A stretch of 64,000 bases of DNA from the NCBI RefSeq assembly GCF_022627325.1, contig NZ_JAETZZ010000001.1:62001-126000 (forward strand), written 5' to 3'. The notes beneath the pieces are model-generated. The model made no database searches. It was not told the DNA's origin and saw nothing but the letters and a program-made list of their open reading frames with translations. A program made the translations under genes and the position numbers. Each line of letters begins with the position of its first letter. Positions within the stretch are counted from its first letter, which is position 1. Shown piece after piece: positions 63,604-64,000 of this stretch. This DNA comes from Pseudomonas putida. Lineage in GTDB: Bacteria; Pseudomonadota; Gammaproteobacteria; Pseudomonadales; Pseudomonadaceae.

Positions 63604-63630
63604 GTGGCAGCCGGCTTGCCGGCGATGAGG
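63604..63630. repeat. REP palindrome
   Basis: Single unit with core GCCGGCTTGCCGGCGATGAGG between lpxL and the phospholipase gene, matching the right unit at 60570. Confidence 0.7.
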
Positions 63631-63665
63631 CCAGCGCTGGCAGTCAAAGATCCTGGGAGCAAGAC

Positions 63666-64000
63666 ATGGCCCCACCCCCCACCACCGGCCTGATCCTCTC
63701 TGGCGGCGGCGCCCGCGCCGCCTACCAGGTCGGCGTTCTGGCCGGCATCGCCGAGCTGCTGCCTGCCGGCGCAGCCAACCCCTTCCCGGTGATCGTCGGC
63801 ACCTCGGCTGGCGCCATCAATGCCGTGACCCTGGTCAGTGGCGCCATGCGCTTCAACGAGGCGGTACACAGGCTCACCGCCTTCTGGCAGAACCTGGGCA
63901 GCCACCTGGTGGTGCGCAGCGACTGGCCGGGTGTGATCCGCCAGGCCAGTCGCTTTGTCGGCCACAGCCTGCTGGGGCTGGGCGGCCAGGCACCGGTTGC
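63666..64000 (+). CDS. Patatin-like phospholipase (partial, 5' end)
   Basis: Cut by the window end after 111 codons. GGGAGC precedes MAPPPTTGLILSGGGARAAYQ; the oxyanion motif GGGARAAYQVG and nucleophile motif GTSAGAIN are those of bacterial patatins (Ser-Asp dyad; the Asp would lie beyond the window). No signal peptide. Probably a cytosolic or membrane-attached lipid acyl hydrolase. Confidence 0.88.
   Translation, partial: MAPPPTTGLILSGGGARAAYQVGVLAGIAELLPAGAANPFPVIVGTSAGAINAVTLVSGAMRFNEAVHRLTAFWQNLGSHLVVRSDWPGVIRQASRFVGHSLLGLGGQAPV

Overview
This is a 64 kb piece of a high-GC gammaproteobacterial chromosome, almost certainly from the Pseudomonas putida group. The case rests on the complete aerobic cobalamin operon containing bluB, a nitrate reductase fused to a CysJ-like flavoprotein followed by nirBD, an SSS-symporter/histidine-kinase hybrid, minCDE, apeB, rluA, rdgC and lpxL, P. 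putida-type REP palindromes (GCCGGCTTGCCGGC) and Crc/Hfq-type AATAACAA leaders. It is mostly core genome with small accessory patches. I see no insertion sequence, prophage or CRISPR array.

Layout. 1-8164: nine tightly overlapping cobalamin genes (cobB-bluB-cobD-cobC-cobQ-cobU-cobT-phosphatase-cobS). 8262-14447: a secreted GH5 hydrolase, a MarR/MFS/micro-protein unit with two matching operators, a periplasmic glutathione peroxidase, a FadL-type porin and two small hypotheticals. 14448-15400: a long gap holding an inverted DnaA-box pair. 15401-20736: a Sel1-like protein, rmuC and the symporter/kinase hybrid. 20881-25938: a GntR regulator diverging from an amidohydrolase/transporter pair, followed by a chemoreceptor. 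26204-31120: an LplT-PlsC fusion, a guanidine-II riboswitch with its Gdx/SugE exporter, rdgC, a duplicated tRNA-Val/tRNA-Asp unit and map. 31286-38640: nitrate and nitrite assimilation.

38768-44697: a LysR regulator, a delta-60-repeat protein, an FKBP lipoprotein, a YkvA-family protein preceded by a perfect inverted DnaA-box pair, a YhfG/Fic module whose fic has an in-frame TGA, and an Xre/hypothetical pair. 44842-48028: prc and a quinone oxidoreductase. 48144-54468: an ABC-importer operon containing a type I phosphodiesterase and a HAD phosphatase, with a divergent HutC/UTRA regulator. 54496-64000: a mechanosensitive channel, a two-gene AT-richer patch, apeB, rluA, minCDE, lpxL and the start of a patatin-like phospholipase.

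The best regulatory reading is in the nitrogen region. nasA and nirB each have a sigma54-type -24/-12 element, then two hairpins with A/G hexaloops (ANTAR/NasT signature), then an intrinsic terminator that overlaps the second hairpin. This implies NtrC-type activation followed by nitrate-responsive antitermination at both genes. Other strong signals are the guanidine-II riboswitch, the interrupted fic gene, three heptad-repeat hairpin elements each lying 0-1 nt downstream of a stop codon, and two DnaA-box inverted pairs with identical 5-nt spacing.
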